From positions 34,593 to 42,110 of the forward strand of contig NVSZ01000016.1 of NCBI GenBank assembly GCA_002732845.1: 7,518 bases of DNA. Direction: 5' to 3'. This DNA comes from Rhodospirillaceae bacterium. Its GTDB lineage: Bacteria; Pseudomonadota; Alphaproteobacteria; Rhodospirillales; Magnetovibrionaceae. Within the stretch, counting starts at the first letter, position 1; every line of letters begins with the position of its first letter. The notes below the pieces were generated by a model. The model made no database searches. It saw nothing but the letters and a program-made list of their open reading frames with translations, and was not told where the DNA came from. This document shows, piece by piece, positions 1-5,835 of this stretch. Position numbers and translations under genes: made by a program.

Positions 1-462
1 CCAAGTTTTGTTGGGATTGGCTTCGGTTTGACCATCAACGCCAGTTGGTGTGTTTTTCGCCAAGGCTAAAAACAGGTCTTTCAATGTCAGTTCAAATTTT
101 TGCGCTTTTTTCGAGTTCGCGATGGCGATGCCGTCATAACCGATTTTAACTTCGGTGATGGCATCAATGCCATTGGACGCACATTTTTTGACTTCGCTGC
201 TTTTGATGCGACGCGAAGCGTTGGTGATATCGGGATGTTGATCACCGATACCCGCACAAAACAGTTTCAATCCACCGCCGGAGCCCGTGGACTCAACAAC
301 GGGAGTTTTGAAATCGCTGGTCTTGCCAAATTGTTCAGCAACAGCGGCGGAAAAAGGAAATACGGTTGACGATCCAACAATGCGGATTTGGTCACGGGCT
401 TGGGCGGCGTTGGTCATAACAAGGCTAGCCAGAGCAACGGCCGCAAGGGTTTTCGTAAACAT
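1..462 (-). CDS. pstS: PstS, periplasmic phosphate-binding protein of the Pst ABC transporter (3' end cut off by window)
   Basis: Only the first 154 residues are inside the window; the frame is open to the left edge. The start is MFTKTLAAVALASLVM, a typical signal peptide with likely cleavage after AQA (residue 22). The mature protein opens RDQIRIVGSSTVFPFS, characteristic of alphaproteobacterial PstS. The phosphate-binding loop residues GSST (30-33), TGSGGG (59-64) and NASR (81-84) are all visible. By family knowledge it captures inorganic phosphate in the periplasm for the PstCAB permease, and with PhoU and PhoR takes part in sensing phosphate. The start ATG has TAGGAG nine bases upstream (472-477). 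It lies 140 bases downstream of phoR on the same strand, with a PHO-box match in the gap, so it should be induced by phosphate starvation. pstCAB, phoU and phoB would be expected beyond the left edge (inference). Confidence 0.93.
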   Translation of the reverse strand, partial: MFTKTLAAVALASLVMTNAAQARDQIRIVGSSTVFPFSAAVAEQFGKTSDFKTPVVESTGSGGGLKLFCAGIGDQHPDITNASRRIKSSEVKKCASNGIDAITEVKIGYDGIAIANSKKAQKFELTLKDLFLALAKNTPTGVDGQTEANPNKTW

Positions 463-471
463 TAAGTTTAA

Positions 472-536
472 CTCCTACAGGTTTAAATACGGTGTGACTG
501 CATGTCACGGCGCAAATATTTAAGCTCTGTCGGAGT
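472..536 (-). promoter_or_regulatory. Possible structured 5' leader of pstS hiding the ribosome-binding site
   Basis: Read on the minus strand, ACTCCGACAG (536-527) can pair with CTGTAGGAGT (480-471) at 9 of 10 positions. Inside it, TTAAATA (523-517) pairs perfectly with TATTTAA (489-483). Inside that, GTGAC (508-504) pairs with GTCAC (498-494) around a 5-base loop. The three helices are nested, and the outer one contains the pstS Shine-Dalgarno TAGGAG. This pairing is visible in the sequence; any regulatory role is inference. It depends on where transcription starts: a start near 534 would trim only the tip of the outer helix. A role as a protein-binding palindrome (494-508) is an alternative. 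Confidence 0.4.
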
Positions 537-540
537 CCCT

Positions 541-546
541 TTTATG
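541..546 (-). promoter_or_regulatory. Possible -10 element of the pstS promoter
   Basis: CATAAA on the minus strand lies eight bases downstream of the PHO-box match. Activator-dependent pho promoters place their -10 element at about this distance and lack a good -35. It matches TATAAT at 4 of 6 positions. The predicted start would be near 534, giving a leader of about 70 bases. The assignment is weak and rests mainly on position. Confidence 0.3.
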
Positions 547-554
547 AAAGATAT

Positions 555-572
555 GTTACGGTTATATGACGC
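555..572 (-). promoter_or_regulatory. PHO box (PhoB-binding site) upstream of pstS
   Basis: GCGTCATATAACCGTAAC on the minus strand matches the 18-base E. coli-type PHO-box consensus (two CTGTCAT-like repeats separated by an A/T-rich tetramer) at about 15 of 18 positions. It stands about 90 bases upstream of the pstS start and downstream of phoR. Phosphorylated PhoB would be expected here, giving pstS its own starvation-induced promoter in addition to any read-through from phoR. Confidence 0.72.
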
Positions 573-602
573 TCCGTAAGCCTATGCTTTGTAAGGGGAC
601 AT

Positions 603-1868
603 TTATGAGATGGCGGGCAAGTGTACAGAAAAAACACTGCCTTTTCCAAGTTCACTGTCGATTAACAGGTGTCCCCGGTGGCGATTCACGATGTGTTTAA
701 CGATGGCTAATCCCAGCCCGGTTCCGCCCATGGCGCGCGAGCGGCCCTTGTCGACGCGATAAAAGCGCTCGGTTAGGCGCGCCAGATGTTCTTCGCTGAT
801 ACCTTCGCCAAAATTTTCCACACTGATTTTTACGCCGGGTGTGTCTGTTCCCGCAAAGACCTTTAGGGTTTTTAGCGATACATTTACTGTCGTTTTTTCC
901 GCTCCATAGGTCACCGCATTATCGATTAAGTTCTGCAGGACCTGATGCAGTTGATCCGTGTCGCCGGATATGGGGGGCAGATCATTGTCCATATGAATGT
1001 CGATGCTCATGCCTTTTTGGGCGGCGCGCAATTCAACCGATTGGGCCACGGTGGCAAGGATATCGCTTAAATTAACGCGTGCAGTTGGACGAATGTGTTC
1101 TTTGACTTCGATACGTGACAATGACAAAAGGTCTTCGATTAAACGCGCCATGCGGCTGGTTTCGCCATCCATGACGCTTAAGAATCGTTCTCGTGCCTTG
1201 GCATCATCTTTGGCGGTGGTTTGCAGGGTTTCAATAAAGCCCGTAAGAGAAGACAACGGCGAACGCAGTTCATGACTGACGTTTGCCACAAAATCGGCGC
1301 GCATGTCTTCAACGTGTTTTAACGTGGTCAGGTCATGCAAAGCCACCACGGCCCGCACGGTGTTCGAGGCTTCTTTGGGAATGTTCATGACTTGCAACTG
1401 ATACACGCGGCGCACCGGAGAATCGAAAATGATTTCAATATTGTCTTTCGAAGGCTTGCCGTCCAAAGCGGTCTTTACGGCGTTTTGGGCATCGGGATGA
1501 CGCAACGTCAAACACACATCCCGGCCATGAACGCCTTCGCCCAACAAAGCATTTGCGGCGCGGTTAGACGCCACCACGTGGCGGCGTTTGTCCAACAACA
1601 AAACGGGATCGGGCAAAGCATCCAAAATTGCCGAAGCCAGAGAAATATCGACCTGTGTTTTGGGTTGAGGGTGAGGGGTCGTTTGCGTCAGGCTTCTAGA
1701 GGATTTCAAGCCCGCCCACACGCCGCCCACCAAAATCATTAACGCACTGACCAGCAATTGAAACGTTGATATAGGCCCGTCAACGTTAAAGGCTCCCAAC
1801 AGCATCAGGCCCGGCAATAACGCCAGAACGGGGGAAAATGAAAAGTTGGGAATGCGAAAACGTTGCAT
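603..1868 (-). CDS. phoR: PhoR, phosphate-regulon sensor histidine kinase
   Basis: This is a membrane histidine kinase of about 421 residues that phosphorylates PhoB when phosphate is limiting. From the ATG at 1868 it has two membrane segments (about 10-28 and 35-54). A PAS domain starts near DALPDPVLLLD (83-93). The HisKA dimerisation helix carries FVANVSHELRSPL with phospho-acceptor His199. The ATP-binding domain has an N box (DQLHQVLQNLIDNAV, from 305), a G1 box NFGEG (352-356), the RLTERFYRVDKGRSR segment typical of PhoR, and a G2 box GGTGLGLAIV (381-390). The frame can extend to a TTG at 1886 (427 residues). I prefer the ATG because it begins the usual MQRFRIPNF-like membrane entry and leaves room for the promoter at 1905-1934. 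The G1 box has Asn where Asp is usual; several other kinase groups do too, so activity is still expected. pstS follows on the same strand. Confidence 0.94.
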   Translation of the reverse strand: MQRFRIPNFSFSPVLALLPGLMLLGAFNVDGPISTFQLLVSALMILVGGVWAGLKSSRSLTQTTPHPQPKTQVDISLASAILDALPDPVLLLDKRRHVVASNRAANALLGEGVHGRDVCLTLRHPDAQNAVKTALDGKPSKDNIEIIFDSPVRRVYQLQVMNIPKEASNTVRAVVALHDLTTLKHVEDMRADFVANVSHELRSPLSSLTGFIETLQTTAKDDAKARERFLSVMDGETSRMARLIEDLLSLSRIEVKEHIRPTARVNLSDILATVAQSVELRAAQKGMSIDIHMDNDLPPISGDTDQLHQVLQNLIDNAVTYGAEKTTVNVSLKTLKVFAGTDTPGVKISVENFGEGISEEHLARLTERFYRVDKGRSRAMGGTGLGLAIVKHIVNRHRGHLLIDSELGKGSVFSVHLPAIS

Positions 1869-1904
1869 AATAAAGCGTTTGTCCAATTTTTAGGGCGGAC
1901 CTTA

Positions 1905-1934
1905 TTTATAGCGTCTTGTGAAATAAAGTGTAGA
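1905..1934 (-). promoter_or_regulatory. phoR: Probable sigma70-type promoter of phoR
   Basis: On the minus strand TCTACA (1934-1929) is followed after 18 bases by TATAAA (1910-1905). They match the -35 and -10 consensus at 4 of 6 and 5 of 6 positions. Transcription would begin near 1898, giving a leader of about 30 bases before the ATG at 1868. No PHO-box match is evident here. The 189-base gap after mscS suggests phoR has its own promoter. Confidence 0.38.
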
Positions 1935-2057
1935 AAAATAAAATCGAAGGTTTCCCGGAAACGCTGGTTTACAGGGGCGGCCCAGGCAACCCGTTTTTTC
2001 CTTTCGGTCGAAGCCCATGCGGCCTGTGGCAAGGTCAGTCTTTCTGGACCCCAGCCC

Positions 2058-2873
2058 CTAACTCTTCACTACGCGAACATCCATTTGAGGGTAGGGGATG
2101 CTGACGCCAGCTTTGTCGAATTTGGTTTTTACGGATTCCAAAAAGTCTGCACGCACGGCCCAGTAATCTCCACTTTTGACCCAGGGGCGGACGTTTATGT
2201 TGACGCTGCAGTCTGCTAAGTCAGCTAATGTGACCGCATAGGCCGGGTCTTTTAAGAGGCGGTCTTCGGCGTCGAGAATTTCACAGATGATATCTTTGGC
2301 TTGTTTGATATTGTCTTCGTAACCAATGCCGATCACCATGTCGATGCGCCGGGTATCGCGGGCGGAATAATTGGTGATCACGCCGCTGTAAATATTGCCG
2401 TTGGGCACAATGATTTCTTTGTTGTCGCCTGTGCGAAAAACAGAACTGAAAATGTTGATGTGTTCAACAGTTCCTGAAATGCCGGCGGCCTCGACAAAGT
2501 CTCCGGTTTTGATGGGGCGAAAGATGATCAGCATCACGCCTGCGGCAAAATTTGAAAGTGAATCTTTCAACGCTAAACCAACAGCCAAGCCCGCAGCACC
2601 CAACACAGCAATCAGCGATGTGGTATCCACACCAAGCTTATTCAGCGCCGCAATAATCACCACCAATTGCAAAACCGCACTGATGATCGAGGCAATAAAG
2701 TTGACGAGGATGTCATCCATACCCGCCCGCACCATAATTTTGCGCGTGATCGATACAACAAATTTAGAAATCAAGCGGCCAATGACAAACACCAAGGTCG
2801 CCATCACCAAGTTTATGCCCCACGGCAAAACATAAACATCAATCAATTGGGGGATATCTAAATTTTTAAGCAT
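2058..2873 (-). CDS. mscS: MscS-family small-conductance mechanosensitive channel
   Basis: This inner-membrane channel opens under membrane tension to release solutes during hypo-osmotic shock. It has 271 residues from the ATG at 2873, close to E. coli MscS (286). It has three membrane segments: about 19-38, 56-78 and the pore-lining TM3 at 86-118. TM3 reads SLIAVLGAAGLAVGLALKDSL and then SNFAAGVMLIIFRP, nearly identical to E. coli MscS, with the two pore leucines conserved. The cytoplasmic beta domain follows (TGDFVEAAGISGTVEHINIFSS, EIIVPNGNIYSG, then NYS) and the carboxy-terminal cage domain ends at PYPQMDVRVVK. The frame runs on upstream to an ATG at 2939. The ATG at 2873 is preferred because AGAGG sits five bases before it (2879-2883) and the protein then aligns with short MscS forms. 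E. coli Gln112-Gly113 is Lys-Asp here, as in many homologues. It is divergent from umuDC. Confidence 0.95.
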   Translation of the reverse strand: MLKNLDIPQLIDVYVLPWGINLVMATLVFVIGRLISKFVVSITRKIMVRAGMDDILVNFIASIISAVLQLVVIIAALNKLGVDTTSLIAVLGAAGLAVGLALKDSLSNFAAGVMLIIFRPIKTGDFVEAAGISGTVEHINIFSSVFRTGDNKEIIVPNGNIYSGVITNYSARDTRRIDMVIGIGYEDNIKQAKDIICEILDAEDRLLKDPAYAVTLADLADCSVNINVRPWVKSGDYWAVRADFLESVKTKFDKAGVSIPYPQMDVRVVKS

Positions 2874-2946
2874 CTGAACCTCTGAATAAAAAATACATTT
2901 GGGCAGTTTCCTCTCTCTGCTGTTTTTTTTCAAGAACATTCAGGAC

Positions 2947-2975
2947 TTGCCTGTATATGAGACGTGCTGTATGTT
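2947..2975 (+). promoter_or_regulatory. umuD: Probable umuDC promoter
   Basis: TTGCCT (2947-2952) and TATGTT (2970-2975) are separated by 17 bases and match the -35 and -10 consensus at 4 of 6 positions each. The -10 element overlaps the first half of the LexA box, the layout expected for a LexA-repressed promoter. The predicted start, near 2982, lies inside the LexA box and gives a leader of about 24 bases. Confidence 0.5.
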
Positions 2976-2987
2976 CTTGCTTTGTTC
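2973..2987 (+). promoter_or_regulatory. LexA (SOS) box, alphaproteobacterial type
   Basis: GTTC-TTGCTTT-GTTC is an exact match to the GTTC-N7-GTTC direct-repeat operator bound by LexA in Alphaproteobacteria. It lies 19 bases before the umuD start codon, overlaps the predicted -10 element, and heads an operon whose products are classical SOS functions. Repression by LexA, relieved by RecA after DNA damage, is therefore the expected control. Confidence 0.88.
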
Positions 2988-3005
2988 TGATTGTGAGGTG
3001 ATGAT

Positions 3006-3536
3006 ATGAAGGTGGATGTATTGGGGATGGCTAATCCTCACAGGCCCACAGCGACAACTGGGGTGGCATCCGATGAAACGCTTGATGAGGGCTTAAGCCG
3101 ATCACCTAATGTTTATCCGGTGCGTTGCCAGACCTGTCAAAACCTGCCCGTGTTGTCGAGTTCTGTGCATGCGGGGTTTCCATCCCCGGCCGAAGACTAT
3201 GTGGAAGGTAGCCTCGATTTAAACGAACACCTGATCCGTCATCCGGCGGCGACGTTTATTGTCCGGGTTGAAGGCGAATCCATGCGCGGGGCGGGTATTT
3301 TCCCCGGCGACTTACTGGTGGTGGATCGTTCGGTTGAGCCCCGAAATGGGCATGTGGTGATTGCCGTGGTCGAAGGTGAGCTGACGGTAAAGCGTTTAAA
3401 AGGCCGTGCCGGACAATGGAGCCTGATTGCCGAACATCCAGACTTCCCCCCCATTCGCCTCAACGGTGGGGGGGAACCGTCTTCGATTTGGGGGGTTGTT
3501 ACCAGTTCCGTACGCAGGTTGGACCATGGCCTCTGA
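3006..3536 (+). CDS. umuD: UmuD, self-cleaving subunit of DNA polymerase V, with a long N-terminal arm
   Basis: It belongs to the LexA/UmuD S24 peptidase family. RecA filaments stimulate self-cleavage, and the cleaved form joins UmuC to make the translesion polymerase Pol V. The cleavage site is Ala56-Gly57 in VHAGFPSPAEDYVE (E. coli CGFPSPAADYVE). The catalytic Ser92 lies in VEGESM, and the general base Lys129 in GELTVKRLK. The GIFPGDLLVVDRS and GHVVIAVVEGELTVKRL blocks match E. coli UmuD. Length is 176 residues against 139 in E. coli. The excess is the arm before the cleavage site (56 against 24 residues), which contains RCQTC (40-44), a CxxC pair. The start has GAGG seven bases upstream (2995-2998). 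It overlaps umuC by 11 bases, so translation is probably coupled. The ATG at 3027 is an alternative start but lacks a better ribosome-binding site. Confidence 0.94.
   Translation: MKVDVLGMANPHRPTATTGVASDETLDEGLSRSPNVYPVRCQTCQNLPVLSSSVHAGFPSPAEDYVEGSLDLNEHLIRHPAATFIVRVEGESMRGAGIFPGDLLVVDRSVEPRNGHVVIAVVEGELTVKRLKGRAGQWSLIAEHPDFPPIRLNGGGEPSSIWGVVTSSVRRLDHGL
3444..3476 (+). repeat. Perfect 10-bp inverted repeat with C7/G7 runs inside umuD
   Basis: TTCCCCCCCA (3444-3453) and TGGGGGGGAA (3467-3476) are exact reverse complements separated by 13 bases. Two further T-G pairs are possible at the loop edge. It encodes part of the UmuD carboxy-terminal domain (FPPI, then GGGE), 50 bases before the umuC start codon. 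There is no T-run after it, so it is not an intrinsic terminator. It should form a very stable mRNA hairpin. Confidence 0.8.
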
Positions 3537-4848
3537 GGATCAAGGCAAGCGAAAAGAGCCCCTTTATGCTCTGGTCGACTGTAATAATTTCTTTGCTTCG
3601 TGCGAGCGGGTGTTTCGCCCGGATTTAGAAGGCAAGCCCATTGTGGTGTTGTCCAATAATGACGGGTGCATCGTCGCCCGCTCCAACGAAGTCAAAGCCT
3701 TGGACGTGCCGATGGCCGGGCCTTATTTTAAATCCAAGGCTTTGTTGGAACGCCACGGCACGACTGTGTTTTCCTCCAATTATGAATTATACGCCGACAT
3801 GTCTGCGCGAGTGATGGCGGTTTTGGCTGATTTCAGCCCCAGTTTGGAAGTTTATTCCATTGATGAAGCTTTTTTGAATTTAGGTGATTTTGACGAAAAC
3901 ACGCTTCATCAACACCTTCGCAAACTGCAAGCCCAAGTCAAACGGTGGACGGGAATTCCCGTTTCCATTGGTGTGGCAAAGACAAAAACATTGGCAAAGC
4001 TCGCTTCTGAACGGGCTAAAAAAGATACCTGTAACCAAGGCCTGTTGATCTTAAAAGAACCCGCCGACATCCAGAGCGCTTTGCGGCGCACGCCGGTGGG
4101 AGACGTTTGGGGGATTGGGCGGCGTTGGTCGACACGGTTTCAAGCCATGGGCATCACCTCTGCCGCTGATTTTGTGGGGCTTTCCGAACCATGGGTTCGT
4201 GGAAAAATGGGGGTGACCGGGGCGCGGACACATGCGGAACTGTTGGGTCAGGCGTGTTTCGTTTTACAAAGCCAGCCCCCCTCCAAAAAATCGTGCGTGG
4301 CGTCGCGCAGTTTTTCAAAGCCCGTTACCGATTACGGTGAATTAAAAGATGCCATCGCCACGTTTTCTGCACGTGCGGCTGAACGCCTGCGCAAAGGCGG
4401 GCTGGTCGCGGCCGAGGTCAATGCCTTTGTCATGACCGATCGTTTTAAAGAAGATGGAAGAGGGCAGGACGGGGCATCCACGGTGGCCTTAATCTCGCCG
4501 TCCAACCTTACCTCCGACATCACGCGCGCGGCGTTGCAAGCTTTGCAAAAAGCCTATTGTCCGGGCACCCAGTATAAAAAAGCAGGGGTAATGTTGTTAG
4601 GTTTGGCACCTGAATCTCAAGCCCAAACCACCTTGTTCGCCGCTCCGGTTTCGGCCCAAAAAAAGGCCAAGCGTTTACAGCGTGCTTTGGATATTCTGAA
4701 CGGGGCAAAATATGGTGTACGTGATTTGGTGCGGGTTGGAGCCTTTTCAGGCCCTATCGAAAATCCCAAAAACTGGCATCTGCGCCGAGATCAAAGATCA
4801 CCGCGTTACACAACACAATGGAAGGACTTGAAGCAAATAAAGGATTAA
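3526..4848 (+). CDS. umuC: UmuC, catalytic Y-family subunit of error-prone DNA polymerase V
   Basis: This 440-residue translesion polymerase (E. coli UmuC 422) copies damaged DNA as part of UmuD'2C. Catalytic acidic residues are visible: Asp18 in LVDCNNFFASCERVF, and Asp113-Glu114 in VYSIDEAF. Conserved Y-family blocks include VVLSNNDGCIVARS (40-53), FSSNYELYADMS (82-93), GVAKTKTLAKLA (149-160) and the DVWGIGRR hairpin motif (193-200). A QTTLF peptide (367-371) fits the beta-clamp-binding motif and corresponds to QLNLF in E. coli. The carboxy end has the family signature SPRYTT (425-430). The steric-gate position, Tyr11 in E. coli, is Phe23 here. The frame is open upstream to 3427, but the ATG at 3526 is chosen: it gives the family amino terminus, has AGG eight to ten bases before it, and makes the usual short overlap with umuD. 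Confidence 0.97.
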   Translation: MASEDQGKRKEPLYALVDCNNFFASCERVFRPDLEGKPIVVLSNNDGCIVARSNEVKALDVPMAGPYFKSKALLERHGTTVFSSNYELYADMSARVMAVLADFSPSLEVYSIDEAFLNLGDFDENTLHQHLRKLQAQVKRWTGIPVSIGVAKTKTLAKLASERAKKDTCNQGLLILKEPADIQSALRRTPVGDVWGIGRRWSTRFQAMGITSAADFVGLSEPWVRGKMGVTGARTHAELLGQACFVLQSQPPSKKSCVASRSFSKPVTDYGELKDAIATFSARAAERLRKGGLVAAEVNAFVMTDRFKEDGRGQDGASTVALISPSNLTSDITRAALQALQKAYCPGTQYKKAGVMLLGLAPESQAQTTLFAAPVSAQKKAKRLQRALDILNGAKYGVRDLVRVGAFSGPIENPKNWHLRRDQRSPRYTTQWKDLKQIKD

Positions 4849-4875
4849 ACGACCATGAAAGAGCTTATCGCTCCA

Positions 4876-5781
4876 CTATTGAACATTTATGGATTTGGGA
4901 ATGGTCGGCATCAAGGACCGTACAGGCATCGTGCCATTGGTTTGGCGCCACGCCATAAGTTGGGCTTGGCGGTTTTGGGCAAAGCTGGACGCTTGGGCTT
5001 GGCCTTTCAGACGGTCTCTTGAAGCTCCGGGGCGCTGTGCTTTGATTCTGTTGGCGATGGCAAGGCCCGGACCGCGGATGCCTGCAGATGATTTGCGGGC
5101 CAAAAAGGACTGATTAAAACGCTGAGTTAATGATGGATTAAACGCAACAACGGGTGTTTTGGCTTGCGCCACCACGGTTGTGGATTGTTTTGGCGTTGCC
5201 TGCCAAATCTTGGCCACCTTGTTCCGATACGCTTTATTCAGTTTAGGCGTGGTTGAATGATAATCCCCAACGGCTTTAATCCATGATTTCGAGACTTGAA
5301 AACGCTTACGTAAAAAATCGGCGGCATAGGCGGCATTGGCATTTGGATCAAACGCATGGCGGATGCTGACGAACGCATCTGGGTGATATTTTAAATTAAT
5401 TTGCAAACAACCCACGTCGATATTTTTAACGCCATCCGCTTGCAAAGATTTTACAAAAGCCACCGCATCGGTTCGATTGGGCAAAAAATGCCCCTTACCG
5501 CCAGTCGTAACCGTCCATGGCCAGGCAATTGTTGCCCGGTGTTCAGAAGCCCAACGTCCCGATTCCGCATGGGAAATTGCGTTCAAAAGGCCTTGGGGAA
5601 TGCCCACTCTGCGCTCTTGAGCTTTAATTGCTCTTTCGCAGGTTTTGGCTTCCTTTTCAATAGCTTGAGGGGATGCTGCAAAGGCACTTTGAACCCAAAT
5701 AAAACAAAGTCCAGCGGCCAACCCGGCAAGAATTGGGCGAATGTTTTGCGGCCAAGCGCGTATATGTAATATCTTTTTCAT
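4876..5781 (-). CDS. Exported lytic transglycosylase-like protein (SLT fold)
   Basis: This 301-residue protein from the ATG at 5781 is probably periplasmic and probably cuts peptidoglycan glycan strands. A basic start (MKKILHIRAW), a hydrophobic stretch (about 16-34) and AFA-AS give a signal peptide cut near residue 35. The SLT-type domain follows: a cysteine-containing helix (TCERAIKAQERRVGIP), then LLNAISHAESGRW with the likely catalytic Glu73. It continues with DVGCLQINLKYHPDAF (122-137), FDPNANAAYAADFLRKRF and YRNKVAKIW. The layout resembles the short transglycosylase-like proteins common in Alphaproteobacteria. Residues from about 198 to 301 form a basic tail rich in Gln, Ala, Arg and Ser with no fold I recognise. 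AAGG lies eight bases before the chosen ATG; the longer frame to 5820 would place extra residues before the signal peptide. It starts 54 bases after the fusion gene on the same strand, possibly cotranscribed, and is convergent with umuC. Confidence 0.86.
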   Translation of the reverse strand: MKKILHIRAWPQNIRPILAGLAAGLCFIWVQSAFAASPQAIEKEAKTCERAIKAQERRVGIPQGLLNAISHAESGRWASEHRATIAWPWTVTTGGKGHFLPNRTDAVAFVKSLQADGVKNIDVGCLQINLKYHPDAFVSIRHAFDPNANAAYAADFLRKRFQVSKSWIKAVGDYHSTTPKLNKAYRNKVAKIWQATPKQSTTVVAQAKTPVVAFNPSLTQRFNQSFLARKSSAGIRGPGLAIANRIKAQRPGASRDRLKGQAQASSFAQNRQAQLMAWRQTNGTMPVRSLMPTIPKSINVQ

Positions 5782-5835
5782 ACACAAGACCTTGCAATGC
5801 GTATGCCAACTTGGCCCCATATGTTGGGTGTTGGT

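Noticed and set aside
1869..1886. TTG at 1886 as the phoR start
   Set aside because: It adds six residues, has no well-placed Shine-Dalgarno, and leaves only about 12 bases of leader after the predicted promoter; the ATG at 1868 is better.
1945..1965. Short inverted repeat GTTTC/GAAAC followed by T-rich sequence on the minus strand, a possible terminator after mscS
   Set aside because: The stem has only five pairs with a 3-base loop, and the T-rich stretch is interrupted and several bases away.
1805..2032. Minus-strand 75-residue open frame spanning the mscS-phoR gap and the start of phoR
   Set aside because: It overlaps the phoR amino terminus in another frame, has no recognisable family and ends within phoR; the gap looks non-coding.
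2902..2930. GCAG...CTGC followed by eight T on the plus strand, resembling a terminator
   Set aside because: The stem is four pairs with a 10-base loop, and no plus-strand gene ends upstream of it.
2874..2939. Longer mscS start at 2939
   Set aside because: The extra 22 residues are polar and unlike MscS; the ATG at 2873 has AGAGG at five bases.
3120..3155. RCQTCQNLP in UmuD as a CcmH-like haem-maturation motif
   Set aside because: It resembles the RCxxCQN motif of CcmH, but the rest of the protein is clearly UmuD, has no membrane anchor and sits in an SOS operon. The likeness is limited to a few residues.
3427..3525. Upstream extension of the umuC frame
   Set aside because: It lies wholly inside umuD in another frame, has no family match, and the ATG at 3526 gives the expected amino terminus.
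4855..5022. Plus-strand frame of about 55 codons right after umuC (begins MKELIAPLL)
   Set aside because: Nearly all of it is antisense to the transglycosylase gene and its composition mirrors that gene; the AAAGGA before it is about 11 bases away.
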